From DASPHG01 sp035629775 (GTDB lineage: Bacteria; Actinomycetota; Thermoleophilia; Solirubrobacterales; Thermoleophilaceae), in the NCBI GenBank assembly GCA_035629775.1, contig DASPHG010000051.1:1-64000 (forward strand): DNA of 64,000 nucleotides, given 5' to 3'. Shown piece after piece: positions 45,501 to 53,368 of this stretch; the stretch's first letter is position 1; the number at the start of each line of letters is the position of its first letter. The position numbers and the translations under genes were made by a program. The notes beneath the pieces were generated by a model, which worked only from the letters and a program-made list of their open reading frames with translations, was not told the origin of the DNA and ran no database searches.

Positions 45501-46475
45501 GCGCATCTCGGGGACGAACGCGCCCGGTCCGTCCGGCCGACCCCAGACGACATGGACCGCGCCCCACTCGTCCTCACCGCTGCTCTCGAAGATCGAGACG
45601 CCGGGAGGACCGTCCGCAGAAGCCGACAGCTGTTGCGGGCTCGTGAAATCACCGCCGGCTCCCGCGCGGCTGACGCCCATCAGCGGGAAGTTGCCGGTCG
45701 TGTCGTCGTTGAACCACGCGATGACGGCGCTGCCACGGCCGTTCGCGTCGACGCTCGGGTGGAAGGCGTTCGTGCTCGTGATCGGCTCGGCCGGATCGGC
45801 GAAGTCGTCGTCACCGGGCTGGCGGGTCCGCGTCTCCAGCTCGCCGTCACGCACCCAGGCGGCGACCACGCCGCCGAGCTGGATCGGCGCCGCTACGGGC
45901 TCCGCGAGCGATCCGAGCGCGGGGTCCGAGACATCCTCGGTTGCGTCGAACGCCGCGCCGGCGGTCGAGCTGCGCGACTTGAGCGTGTCGTCCTCCACCC
46001 ACATGACCGTGATCGTCCCCTGCACGTCGACCACGGCGGCTGGCGTCGTGGCCGCGACGGTCGCAAGCGCGGTCGACAGCGTCACGGCCGACCCGAAGGA
46101 CTGGCCGGCGCCGTGCACGACGGCCTTCGCGCCCTCGCTGTCCACCCAGGCGATCACGGCCACGCCGTCCTCGATTGCGACAGACGGCGCCGTGGCGCCG
46201 GAGGCCGCCCCGCTGATCGTCTGGGCGAGCCCGAAATCGCCAGACGCCCCGCGCTCGGCGTACTTGACAGCACCCGTCCCTCCACCGGTGACCCAGGCCG
46301 CAACCGCGCGGCCGTCCGCGTCGACCGCGAGCGCCGGCGCCCCGGCGTTGTCACCGGCCCCCGAGATCTGGTCCGCGGGTCCGTAGCTCGCGGCCTGCGT
46401 CGCCCCGGGTAGTGACAGCAGGGTCGCGGCGAGCAGGGCTACGACCAGTGAGGGGCGGCGATACTTGGCGAGCAA
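42588..46475 (-). CDS. large secreted propeller/Ig-like protein ending in VISTGGGN octapeptide repeats
   Basis: 1295 residues from a TTG with AAGGA five bases upstream. The signal peptide ends near TQA-29. About residues 30-450 are BNR-like repeats (GAPALAVDADGRAVAAWVTG, PAVVDVQGTITVMWVEDD), probably a propeller. An Ig-like part with paired Cys follows (about 450-860), then a charged Cys-containing region. SANPGVVQMTKVSANSPVPG leads into tandem NVISTGGGN octapeptides (about 1181-1295), interrupted by LISDKGLGLRSGKGELLAL. The final residue is the N of a repeat. This tail would stack as a beta-solenoid or amyloid-like strand array. Function unknown; probably surface-exposed. Confidence 0.82.
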   Translation of the reverse strand: MLAKYRRPSLVVALLAATLLSLPGATQAASYGPADQISGAGDNAGAPALAVDADGRAVAAWVTGGGTGAVKYAERGASGDFGLAQTISGAASGATAPSVAIEDGVAVIAWVDSEGAKAVVHGAGQSFGSAVTLSTALATVAATTPAAVVDVQGTITVMWVEDDTLKSRSSTAGAAFDATEDVSDPALGSLAEPVAAPIQLGGVVAAWVRDGELETRTRQPGDDDFADPAEPITSTNAFHPSVDANGRGSAVIAWFNDDTTGNFPLMGVSRAGAGGDFTSPQQLSASADGPPGVSIFESSGEDEWGAVHVVWGRPDGPGAFVPEMRTGEAGADLGAATPLTTGTSTGAAKPQIALRNTDLGVAAWQHSGKIRAWSDTGPGTLGNPVDISDTGASQPRVGVDGAGIATVIWLNFDGSEVIVEAATNGSTDGPPGSTPAALTMTAPAAGAITNATPTISGCAGNAPGDGGLITITIKRKPGGATTTVFAARTDAPTAQCSTGSKWSVTVPEGDKLASGLYTATASQDYGTAGDKTVVGPRDFEVREAPTNTSPPKLSGMAKVGQSLKASPGTWTWRYSAYGEVAYNHRYNWQRCAENGGGCVDLDPAKYGVEDTQYWSDLPLRREDAGRTFRVRVTTYGVLLDGSGYRSGDATAVSVSSGTVASNPQPPIPNGNKVAKIVGMDGKAPLAETEQVIALTNGDWHSPDTSITHWRYRWLRCGVAGNAGRSDCVVAQDKTAPAGVFAGLSSVYKITEADERRYLVGQVYANNADGPSPNWHEVFIGPVKPKPIRLVMPEVRSTWVPDAIAEVERKLKLGRIQVDVEEKGVYMPAKALRDNKPGNFEIGDVIYQTPKAKQDFDGHPDRPVKVKLEYWLGDRDDSERCDKVLERVSKLGAGLDATLDLLKRMGCRIDDLRINRSCKRKLDEPQVKKILMGRDGRVDVTANVSCRAERHDLFGWLTMGARGIGQYDGAMHLVEEDWRLTLNEDNVFGVKVLGRTGQRFTDAKVRLEGAGIQQTETTNAAGTAIFKIHPKQTGMIDILLEASDGDGKSIFGLSQARVEARDHCEVVETITGEKWRSVVLKDGDHTMQPEQANLGPHHPCRKRRTSEAVARAANLDGLVNAILGLFGANPSKVPGKNAGEKLANLAKQGVFAVQSAFASPPSANPGVVQMTKVSANSPVPGAYVISTGGGNVLAAAGSNVISTGGGNVISTGCGNVISTGGGNLISDKGLGLRSGKGELLALPNNGGYVISTGGGNVISTGGGNVISTGGGNVIATGGGNVISTGGGNVISTGGGN
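42591..42932 (-). repeat. tandem 24-bp octapeptide-coding repeat
   Basis: Two blocks of 24-base direct repeats encoding VISTGGGN. Six units abut the stop codon (42591-42734). Five units, one degenerate (VLAAAGSN) and one with TGCGN, lie near 42808-42932. A non-repeat spacer of about 22 codons separates them. Units vary mostly at third codon positions, so selection acts on the peptide. Confidence 0.92.
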
Positions 46476-46661
46476 GAGAGTCCTTTCAGCAGACGAGCCG
46501 AGCGCGGCGGCTTTTCCACAATCTCGGCGGACGCCCCCGCAGGTGCCATAGATCATTCGTCCAGATGGGGTACTTGGCGCACCCGAACTCGGTAGCGACT
46601 CCGGCCGCATTTCTAAATCCCATAATCCCGACCGGATTTCATCTGTTACTGTTTTTCGACC
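46476..46661. promoter_or_regulatory. divergent intergenic region, partly AT-rich
   Basis: Separates the leftward octapeptide-repeat gene from the rightward sulfate-reduction operon, so it carries both promoters. The 46610-46660 part is unusually AT-rich for this window (CATTTCTAAATCCCATAAT) and holds a CATAAT -10-like hexamer at 46621. No good -35 is found at a normal distance. Confidence 0.45.
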
Positions 46662-48491
46662 TTGGAACCGACGTCAACCGAACCCCAGCCCAAGCAGGGC
46701 TCCGGCTCGCTCGAGAACCCCGAGGTCTACGAGAACGTCCCGGGGCAGGTGATCCCGATCCTCGAGCGCGAGTTCGACGACTTCGATCACGAGGCGGAGC
46801 GCTACCTCGGCGGCGAGATCGACGAGACGGAGTTCATCGGCTTCCGGCTCAAGCAGGGCGTCTACGGCCAGCGCCAGGCCGACGTCCAGATGGTCCGCGT
46901 GAAGCTCCCCTTCGGCGGGATCACCCCGGAGCAGATGGAGATGTTCGCCGACGGCGTGGAGAAGTACGTGCCGCTCAAGAAGGGCCACATCACGACGCGG
47001 CAGAACTTCCAGTTCCACCACGTGCCGCTGCGCGACGCCGCCGCATTCATCCGGATGATCTCCGACGCCGGGCTCTCGAGCCGCGAGGGGTGCGGCAACA
47101 CCGTCCGCAACGTCACCGCCGACCCGTACGCCGGCATCTGCGAGGGCGAGGTCTTCGACTCCACCCCCTACGCGGCCGCCTACACGCGCTACTTCGTGCG
47201 CCACCCCACGACGCAGCTCATGCCGCGGAAGATCAAGACCTCGTTCGACGGCACGCCCGACGACCGCGCCATCTCCGAGATCCACGACATCGCCTTCCGC
47301 GCGAAGGTGAAGGACGGCAAGCGCGGCTTCGAGATGCTCGTGGGCGGCGGCACGTCGATCATGCCGCGCGTCGCGCCGGTGCTCTACGACTTCGTCGAGG
47401 CGGACAACGGCGAGTACCTCGAGGCCGCCGAGGCCGTGCTGCGGATCTTCGACCGCCAGGACTGGCTGCGCCCGAACCGCGCCCGCGCGCGGATCAAGGT
47501 GTTCGTGGACAAGTTCGGCATCGAGGAGCTGCGCCGGCAGGCGGACGAGGAGCGCAAGCTCGACTGGGTGGCCGAGCGCGACTTCGACGTCACCCGGCTG
47601 CGCATGGACGTGGACGAGGAGGCGATCGCGACCGCTGCGCCGGCGGATGTCGAGTACGCCACGCCGAACGGCGACCGCAGCGAGTTCGACCGCTGGGTCG
47701 AACACAACGCGACCCCGCAGAAGCAGGCGGGCTTCAGCGCCGTCCAGGTCAGGGTGATCCGCGGCGACCTGAGCCCCGAGCAGTTCCGCGGCCTCGCGAA
47801 GATCATGCGCGACTACTGCGCCGGGTTCGCGCGCACCACCGTCAGCCAGAACTTCGTCCTGCGCTGGGTCCGGAACGAGGCGCTCTACTCCGTATGGCGC
47901 GAGCTCACCGACCTCGGCCTGGGCGACCACGGCGCCGACACCGTGCTCGACACCGTCTCCTGCCCCGGAACCGATTCCTGCAAGCTCGGAATCACCTCCT
48001 CCATGGGCCTCAACCGCGCGATCCAGAAGCGCGTCGCGGAGATGGAGATCACCGACCCCCTGACGAAGCAGATCCACATCAAGATGTCGGGCTGCCCGAA
48101 CGGCTGCGGCCAGCACCACATCGGCAACATCGGGTTCTACGGCGCGTCGATCAAGCTCGGCGACAAGACGATCCCGGCGTACGTGGCCCACATCGGCGGC
48201 CGCTACGGCCGCCCCGGGGTGGCCTTCGGCCAGCGGCTGAAGATCCGGCTGCCCGCCAAGCGCGTGCCCGACGCGATCGAGCGCTGGATCCGCTTCTACG
48301 AGGCCGAGCGCTCAGACGGCGAGACCTTCAACGAGTTCGCCGAGCGCGTGGGGCTGGCCGCGTTCGAGGCGGAGGCGAAGGACCTGTCGATCCCGGTCGA
48401 GTTCAACCTCGAGAACATCGACCACTTCATCGACTGGAGCCGGCGCGAGCCGTACGAGGTCATCCGGGGTGAGGGCGAATGCGCGGTCTAG
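46662..48491 (+). CDS. siroheme/[4Fe-4S] ferredoxin-dependent sulfite (or nitrite) reductase
   Basis: 609 residues from a TTG. Two duplicated half-domains are visible. The metal site has C434-x5-C440 (SCPGTDSC) and C478-x3-C482 (GCPNGCGQHH), the standard pattern for siroheme-linked [4Fe-4S] reductases. Siroheme-contact blocks include KKGHITTRQNFQFHHVPLRD and GRYGRPGVAFG. It performs six-electron reduction of sulfite to sulfide with ferredoxin. Co-location with APS reductase, APS kinase and ATP sulfurylase supports sulfite over nitrite. The 3' end overlaps the next start by 13 bases. Confidence 0.9.
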   Translation: MEPTSTEPQPKQGSGSLENPEVYENVPGQVIPILEREFDDFDHEAERYLGGEIDETEFIGFRLKQGVYGQRQADVQMVRVKLPFGGITPEQMEMFADGVEKYVPLKKGHITTRQNFQFHHVPLRDAAAFIRMISDAGLSSREGCGNTVRNVTADPYAGICEGEVFDSTPYAAAYTRYFVRHPTTQLMPRKIKTSFDGTPDDRAISEIHDIAFRAKVKDGKRGFEMLVGGGTSIMPRVAPVLYDFVEADNGEYLEAAEAVLRIFDRQDWLRPNRARARIKVFVDKFGIEELRRQADEERKLDWVAERDFDVTRLRMDVDEEAIATAAPADVEYATPNGDRSEFDRWVEHNATPQKQAGFSAVQVRVIRGDLSPEQFRGLAKIMRDYCAGFARTTVSQNFVLRWVRNEALYSVWRELTDLGLGDHGADTVLDTVSCPGTDSCKLGITSSMGLNRAIQKRVAEMEITDPLTKQIHIKMSGCPNGCGQHHIGNIGFYGASIKLGDKTIPAYVAHIGGRYGRPGVAFGQRLKIRLPAKRVPDAIERWIRFYEAERSDGETFNEFAERVGLAAFEAEAKDLSIPVEFNLENIDHFIDWSRREPYEVIRGEGECAV

Positions 48492-49150
48492 CCGCAGCCC
48501 CCACCACGGTCCCCGAACTCGAGGCGCTGAGCGCCGAGGAGATGCTGGCGCACGCGGTCGAGGAGTTCTCGCCGCGCCTCTACGTCGCGAGCTCCTTCCA
48601 GAAGGAGGCCTCGGTCGTGATGGACATGCTGCTCAGGATCGACCCGACCGCACGGTTCTTCACGCTCGACACCGGCTTCCTGTTCCCGGAGACCTACGCG
48701 ACCTGGAAGCGGCTCGAGGAGCGCTACGAGATCGAGATCGACGTCTACCAGGGGATCAGCCCCGCCCGCCAGGCGGAGCTCCACGGCGACGAGCTCTGGA
48801 ACAGCGATCCCGACCGCTGCTGCGAGATCCGCAAGGTCGTCCCGATGCGCGAGGCGCTCGCGCAGGCGGACGCCTGGATCACCGGCGTCCGGCGCGAGCA
48901 CTCCCCTGTTCGGACCGAGATCCCTAAGCTGGGGTGGGACGCAAAGCACGGCCTGTTCAAGGTCGCGCCCCTCGCCGACTGGTCCGATAAGGACGTCTGG
49001 CGCTACATCTTCGAGAACGACGTTCCCTACAACCCGCTGCACGATCAAGGCTTCGAATCGATCGGCTGCACACACTGCACCAAGCCGGGCGAAGGCCGAG
49101 AGGGCCGGTGGGCAGGGACAGACAAAGAGGAGTGCGGAATACACACATGA
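48479..49150 (+). CDS. cysH: assimilatory APS reductase (phosphosulfate reductase family)
   Basis: 223 residues. Blocks are YVASSFQKEASVVMDMLLRI, TLDTGFLFPETYATWKRLEE, DRCCEIRKVVPMREAL, ITGVRREHSPVRTEIPKLG and IGCTHCTKPGEG. The catalytic end is ECGIHT (Cys 219). The paired C114-C115 and C197-x2-C200 bind a [4Fe-4S] cluster, the feature that separates APS-using enzymes from PAPS-using CysH. It makes sulfite and AMP from APS. It starts inside the reductase 3' end and its stop overlaps the kinase start (ATGA). Confidence 0.93.
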   Translation: MRGLAAAPTTVPELEALSAEEMLAHAVEEFSPRLYVASSFQKEASVVMDMLLRIDPTARFFTLDTGFLFPETYATWKRLEERYEIEIDVYQGISPARQAELHGDELWNSDPDRCCEIRKVVPMREALAQADAWITGVRREHSPVRTEIPKLGWDAKHGLFKVAPLADWSDKDVWRYIFENDVPYNPLHDQGFESIGCTHCTKPGEGREGRWAGTDKEECGIHT

Positions 49151-49686
49151 GCGAGCATCCTGGGTTCACGATCTGGTTCACCGGCCTGTCGGGAGCAGGC
49201 AAGACCACGATCTCCGAAATCGTCGCGCCGGCGCTGCGCGAGAAGGGCCTGAAGATCGAGGTCCTCGACGGCGACGTCGTGCGCACGAATCTCTCCAAGG
49301 GACTCGGGTTCTCGAAGGAGGACCGCGACACCAACATCCGCCGCATCGCGTTCGTCGCCGACCTGCTGTCGCGCAACGGCGTCGGCGTGATCACCGCCGC
49401 GATCTCGCCCTACGCGGAGATCCGCGACGAGGCCCACGAGACGATGGGTGACCGCTTCCTCGAGGTGTACGTCAAGGCCTCCGTCGAGGAGTGCGCCAAG
49501 CGCGACGTGAAGGGGCTCTACGAGAAGGCCTTCAAGGGCGAGATCAAGGAGTTCACCGGCGTGTCCGACCCCTACGAGGCGCCGGAGAACGCCGCGCTCG
49601 TCCTCGACACCGAGAACGAGACGCCCGAGGAGTCGGCCCAGAAGGTCATCGCGCTCGTCGAGGAGAAGGTCGGGGCGCGCGCGTGA
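49147..49686 (+). CDS. cysC: adenylylsulfate kinase
   Basis: 179 residues. Walker A is FTGLSGAGKTTISEI, followed by VLDGDVVRTNLSKGLGFSKE, DRDTNIRRIAFVADLL, the ISPYAEIRDEAH region and YVKASVEECAKRDVKGLYEK. It phosphorylates APS to PAPS. The ATG overlaps the APS reductase stop. Because that reductase uses APS directly, PAPS would not be needed for cysteine synthesis here and probably serves sulfation. Confidence 0.95.
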   Translation: MSEHPGFTIWFTGLSGAGKTTISEIVAPALREKGLKIEVLDGDVVRTNLSKGLGFSKEDRDTNIRRIAFVADLLSRNGVGVITAAISPYAEIRDEAHETMGDRFLEVYVKASVEECAKRDVKGLYEKAFKGEIKEFTGVSDPYEAPENAALVLDTENETPEESAQKVIALVEEKVGARA

Positions 49687-50756
49687 GCGAGTCCCTGCAG
49701 CTCTCCCACAAGCAGACAGCCGACTTCGAGCTTCTCGCCAACGGCGGCTTCGCGCCGCTCGAGGGCTTCCAGGGCTCGGAGGCGTGGAAGACGGTCGTCG
49801 ACGACATGCGCCTGCCGGACGGGCAGCCGTGGCCGATCCCGGTCACGCTCGCGTCCGAGACCGGCGAGGTCGGCGACACGATCGAGCTGGTCGGCCACGA
49901 AGGCTCGAAGCTCGGCTCGATCACCGTCGAGGAGGTGTACGAGCGCGACCTGCAGCGTGAGGCGGAGAACGTCTTCAAGACCACCGACGAGGCGCATCCG
50001 GGCGTGGCGATGACCTATCGCGAGGGCGCGCGCACGATCGCGGGCCCGATCTCGGTCGACAGGCTCCCCGAGCACATCGACGCGGTCAAGCCCTACGTGC
50101 TCGCGCCGGAGGACACGAAGCGGATCTTCGCCGAGCGCGGCTGGGAGACCGTCGTCGCGTTCCAGACGCGCAACCCGATCCACCGCGCGCATGAGTTCAT
50201 CACCAAGTGTGCGCTCGAGATCGTCGACGGCCTGCTGATCCATCCGATCGTGGGTGAGACGAAGGGCGACGACATCCCCGCCGACACGCGGATGAAGTGC
50301 TACGAGGTGCTGATCGAGAACTACTACGTGCCGGAGCGCGTGGTGCTCGGCGTGAACCCCGCCGCCATGCGTTACGCGGGCCCGCGCGAGGCGATCTTCC
50401 ACGCAATCGTGCGGCGTAACTACGGCTGCACGCACTTCATCGTGGGCCGCGACCACGCCGGCGTGGGCGACTACTACGGCACCTACGACGCGCAGCACAT
50501 CTTCCAGGAGTTCGAGCCCGGCGAGCTGGGCATCGAGCCGCTCAACTTCGAGCACTCCTTCTACTGCAAGCTCACGAAGGGGATGGCGACGGCGAAGACC
50601 TCGCCGGCGGGCAACGAGGACAAGGTCTTCCTCTCTGGGACGGCCGTTCGCGAGATGCTCGGCCGTGGTGAGCGGCCGCCGGAGGAGTTCTCGCGGCCCG
50701 AGGTCGCGGACGTTCTCATCGCGGCCTACACGGAGCAGGAAGCCACTCCCGCGTAA
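49683..50756 (+). CDS. sat: sulfate adenylyltransferase (ATP sulfurylase)
   Basis: 357 residues. The N-terminal PUA-like part carries LANGGFAPLEGFQG. The catalytic domain has VVAFQTRNPIHRAHEFITKC, HPIVGETKGDDIPADTRMKC, VLGVNPAAMRYAGPREAIFH, FIVGRDHAGVGDYYG and TKGMATAKTSPAG (Q-T-R-N, H-x-x-H and GRDHAG signatures). It makes APS from ATP and sulfate. GTG overlaps the kinase stop (GTGA), the last gene of this operon. Confidence 0.95.
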   Translation: MSESLQLSHKQTADFELLANGGFAPLEGFQGSEAWKTVVDDMRLPDGQPWPIPVTLASETGEVGDTIELVGHEGSKLGSITVEEVYERDLQREAENVFKTTDEAHPGVAMTYREGARTIAGPISVDRLPEHIDAVKPYVLAPEDTKRIFAERGWETVVAFQTRNPIHRAHEFITKCALEIVDGLLIHPIVGETKGDDIPADTRMKCYEVLIENYYVPERVVLGVNPAAMRYAGPREAIFHAIVRRNYGCTHFIVGRDHAGVGDYYGTYDAQHIFQEFEPGELGIEPLNFEHSFYCKLTKGMATAKTSPAGNEDKVFLSGTAVREMLGRGERPPEEFSRPEVADVLIAAYTEQEATPA

Positions 50757-50767
50757 AAGCCGCAGGT

Positions 50768-50815
50768 TTAGGCGCAGGGACACCCGGGAACGGGCGGGTG
50801 TCCTTGCGGTCCTAA
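50768..50815 (+). terminator. long stem-loop between sat and the first subtilase gene
   Basis: TTAGG (50768-50772)/CCTAA (50811-50815), CGCA/TGCG, one G-T pair, and GGACACCC (50778-50785)/GGGTGTCC (50796-50803) give about 18 pairs with a two-base bulge and a ten-base loop. Without a U-tract it is either the terminator-like end of the sulfate operon or a leader structure for the subtilase, whose Shine-Dalgarno GGGAGG begins two bases later. Confidence 0.6.
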
Positions 50816-50827
50816 CGGGAGGCTCCC

Positions 50828-52033
50828 TTGACACGATCTTTCGCGGTGGCGCTTGCCGCCGCGCTCGCACTCCTCGTCTTCGCGGCGACGGCACCGGCGG
50901 CCCAGTACGTGCCCGGCCAGGTGCTCGTGAAGTTCAAGTCCGGCACCTCGCAGACGCTCCAGCAGTCGGTGCTCAACCGGGCGGGCGCGGTGCGGATCGG
51001 CCGCGTCGCCGGCGTCGGGGCGCACGTGCTGCGCGTCGCGGGTGACGCGAGGGTCGCGGCCCAAGCGCTCGACCGGCTCGCAGCCGTCCGATACGCCGAG
51101 GTCAACAAGATCCTCCACACGACCGCGGTCCCGAACGACCCGCGCTTCGGCGAGATGTACGGCCTCGACAGGATCGACGCGCCCGAGGGATGGGACCTGG
51201 CGGGCCTCGGCACCTTCCCGACGGCCGGCGGCGTCAAGGTCGGCATCGTCGACACCGGGATCCAGGCAAACCATCCGGATCTCGTCGGAAAGACCGTGGA
51301 CTGCGCGCAGTCACGCGGGACGCTGATCTTCGCCGGGCAGATCCGCGAAGGCTCATGCGCCGACGACAACGACCACGGCACCCACGTGGCGGGCACGATC
51401 GCCGCGAACACGAACAACGGGATCGGCGTGGCGGGGGTCGCGTTCAACGCGCGGCTGTCGATCTGCCGTGCGCTCGGCGGGCCGCTCGGCACAGGGGCCA
51501 CCAGCGACGTCGCGAACTGCATCAACTGGCTCGCGACAAAGGGCGTGAAGGTGATCTCGATGAGCCTCGGCGGAGGCGCGTCCAGCACGCTCCAGACAGC
51601 CGTGAGGAACGCATGGAAGAACGGCGGCGCCACCGGCGCGGTCGTGATCGCGGCGGCCGGCAACGACGGCAACTCGGCCGTCAACTACCCGGCTGGGTAC
51701 GCCGAGGTCGTCTCGGTCGCGGCGACCGACGAGGCCGACGCGCGCGCGAGCTACTCGAACGCGAACGCGGACGTCGAGATCTCGGCGCCGGGGTCGAACG
51801 TGCTCTCGACGGTGCGCGGCGGCGGTTACGCCGAGATCTCGGGCACGTCGATGGCGACACCGCACGTTTCGGGCGTCACGGCGGTGCTCTGGCAGCTCAA
51901 CCCCGGTGCGACCGCGGCCACGATCCGGAGCAGGCTCACCGCGGCCGTGAACGACCTCGGCCCCGCGGGCCGCGATCCGCAGTTCGGCTTCGGACGGGTG
52001 AACCTGTGCCGCGCCGCGGGAGGCGCCTGCTGA
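50828..52033 (+). CDS. secreted subtilisin-family (S8) serine peptidase
   Basis: 401 residues. TTG start, signal peptide ending near APAAQ, then an I9-like propeptide (YVPGQVLVKFKSG to EVNKILHT). The catalytic triad is intact: Asp142 (VGIVDTGIQ), His183 (DHGTHVAGT) and Ser341 (GTSMATPHVSG), with the oxyanion region AAAGNDGN. Three Cys in the mature part and a terminal Cys (AAGGAC) could form disulfides. It is paralogous in tandem with the following gene, probably an extracellular protease. Confidence 0.93.
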   Translation: MTRSFAVALAAALALLVFAATAPAAQYVPGQVLVKFKSGTSQTLQQSVLNRAGAVRIGRVAGVGAHVLRVAGDARVAAQALDRLAAVRYAEVNKILHTTAVPNDPRFGEMYGLDRIDAPEGWDLAGLGTFPTAGGVKVGIVDTGIQANHPDLVGKTVDCAQSRGTLIFAGQIREGSCADDNDHGTHVAGTIAANTNNGIGVAGVAFNARLSICRALGGPLGTGATSDVANCINWLATKGVKVISMSLGGGASSTLQTAVRNAWKNGGATGAVVIAAAGNDGNSAVNYPAGYAEVVSVAATDEADARASYSNANADVEISAPGSNVLSTVRGGGYAEISGTSMATPHVSGVTAVLWQLNPGATAATIRSRLTAAVNDLGPAGRDPQFGFGRVNLCRAAGGAC

Positions 52034-52067
52034 TTCCTGTGGCTTGACCCCCCGCGCCGATTTCTGG

Positions 52068-52118
52068 CAGACTGCCCGGCTCGGGAGACGTGTAGTCACT
52101 CACTAGGCAGGGGGTCTG
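52068..52118 (+). promoter_or_regulatory. possible hairpin over the second subtilase ribosome binding site
   Basis: CAGAC (52068-52072) can pair with GTCTG (52114-52118) and TGCC (52073-52076) with GGCA (52106-52109), leaving the GGGG of the Shine-Dalgarno bulged. This could limit initiation at the GTG at 52120. It could be chance in GC-rich DNA. Confidence 0.3.
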
Positions 52119-52119
52119 A

Positions 52120-53322
52120 GTGTTCGGTAGTTGCCGCTTCGCGGCAACGGTCGCCCTTTTTGCGACCGTTGCTTTCGTTCCGTCCGCGTTCGCCGCCGAT
52201 TACGTGCCGGACCGCGTGATCGTGAAGTTCAAGCCCGGCACGCCGCAGCTCAAGCAGGCCGTGGTGCTCACACGCGCAGGCGCGATGGAGACCATGGGGC
52301 GCATTCGGGGCGTCGGCGCGAAGGTCGTGCGCGTGGACGGCAACGAGAAGGAGATCGCGGCGCGGCTCGAGCGGTCGAGCGCCGTCGATTACGCCGAGGT
52401 GGACAAGATCCTCAGCGCCACGGCCACCCCCAACGACTCCGAGTTCGCCGACCAGTGGGCGCTCGATCGCATCCTCGCGCCCCAGGGCTGGTCCCTGGCG
52501 GGACTCAGCGCCTTCCCCCATTACGGCGGCGTGAAGGTCGGCATCATCGACACCGGCATCGACCGCAGCCATCCCGAGTTCTCGGGCCGGGTCTCCAACT
52601 GCGCCCAGTCCACCACGATGTTCATGGTCGGCACGGGCATCCGCGACGGCTGCGCCGACGTCGACGGCCACGGCACGATGGTGGCCGGGATCCTCGGCGC
52701 CCGCGCGAACAACGGCGCCGGCGTCGCGGGCGTGGCGTTCAACTCCCCGCTCGCGATCTGCCGCGCGCTCGAGGACGGCCTCGGGCGGGGCTCGACGTCG
52801 AACGTCGTGAACTGCCTCAACTGGTTGCGCCAGAAGGGGGCGAAGGTCATCTCGATGAGCTTCGGCGGCGCCTCCTCGGACACGCTCCACACGGCTGTGA
52901 AGAACGCGTGGAAGAACGGCTACGGGTCGGTCCTCGTGGCGGCCGCCGGGAACTCCGGCGACTACACGAAGATCTATCCGGCCTCCTACGAGGAGGTCAT
53001 CTCGGTCTCCGCGACCGACGTGGACGACGGGCACGCTGGTTCGAACTACAACGCCAGCGTGGAGCTGAGCGCACCGGGGGTCGACATCCTCACGACGACG
53101 CGCGGCGGCGGCTACGGGACCGGCTCGGGGACCTCGGCGGCCGCCCCGTACGTCGCCGGGGTGGCGGCGCTGATGCGCCAGAAGTACCCCGGCGCACAGG
53201 CGTTCCACATCCGCGACGGACTGAACGCCACCGCCGACGACCTCGGTGCCGCTGGCCGGGACAGCTACTTCGGGTTCGGCCGCGTGAACCTCTGCCACGC
53301 GATGGACCCGGCCGCCTGCTGA
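52120..53322 (+). CDS. secreted subtilisin-family (S8) serine peptidase (tandem paralogue)
   Basis: 400 residues from a GTG with an AGGGGG Shine-Dalgarno. The signal peptide ends near AFAAD, followed by an I9-like propeptide. The triad residues are Asp144 (VGIIDTGI), His184 (GHGTMVAG) and Ser339 (GTSAAAPYVAG). The Met after HGT replaces the usual His, and SAAAP replaces SMATP, both seen in active subtilases. C-terminal ending AMDPAAC mirrors the first copy. It arose from the same tandem duplication but has diverged. Confidence 0.92.
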   Translation: MFGSCRFAATVALFATVAFVPSAFAADYVPDRVIVKFKPGTPQLKQAVVLTRAGAMETMGRIRGVGAKVVRVDGNEKEIAARLERSSAVDYAEVDKILSATATPNDSEFADQWALDRILAPQGWSLAGLSAFPHYGGVKVGIIDTGIDRSHPEFSGRVSNCAQSTTMFMVGTGIRDGCADVDGHGTMVAGILGARANNGAGVAGVAFNSPLAICRALEDGLGRGSTSNVVNCLNWLRQKGAKVISMSFGGASSDTLHTAVKNAWKNGYGSVLVAAAGNSGDYTKIYPASYEEVISVSATDVDDGHAGSNYNASVELSAPGVDILTTTRGGGYGTGSGTSAAAPYVAGVAALMRQKYPGAQAFHIRDGLNATADDLGAAGRDSYFGFGRVNLCHAMDPAAC

Positions 53323-53368
53323 CGCACTAGCACAGGCGAATTGGGGCCACCCGTCCTACCATGGGCGC

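Noticed and set aside
46662..48491. Annotation as nitrite reductase
   Set aside because: Motifs do not separate nitrite from sulfite, but the directly coupled APS reductase, APS kinase and ATP sulfurylase favour sulfite.
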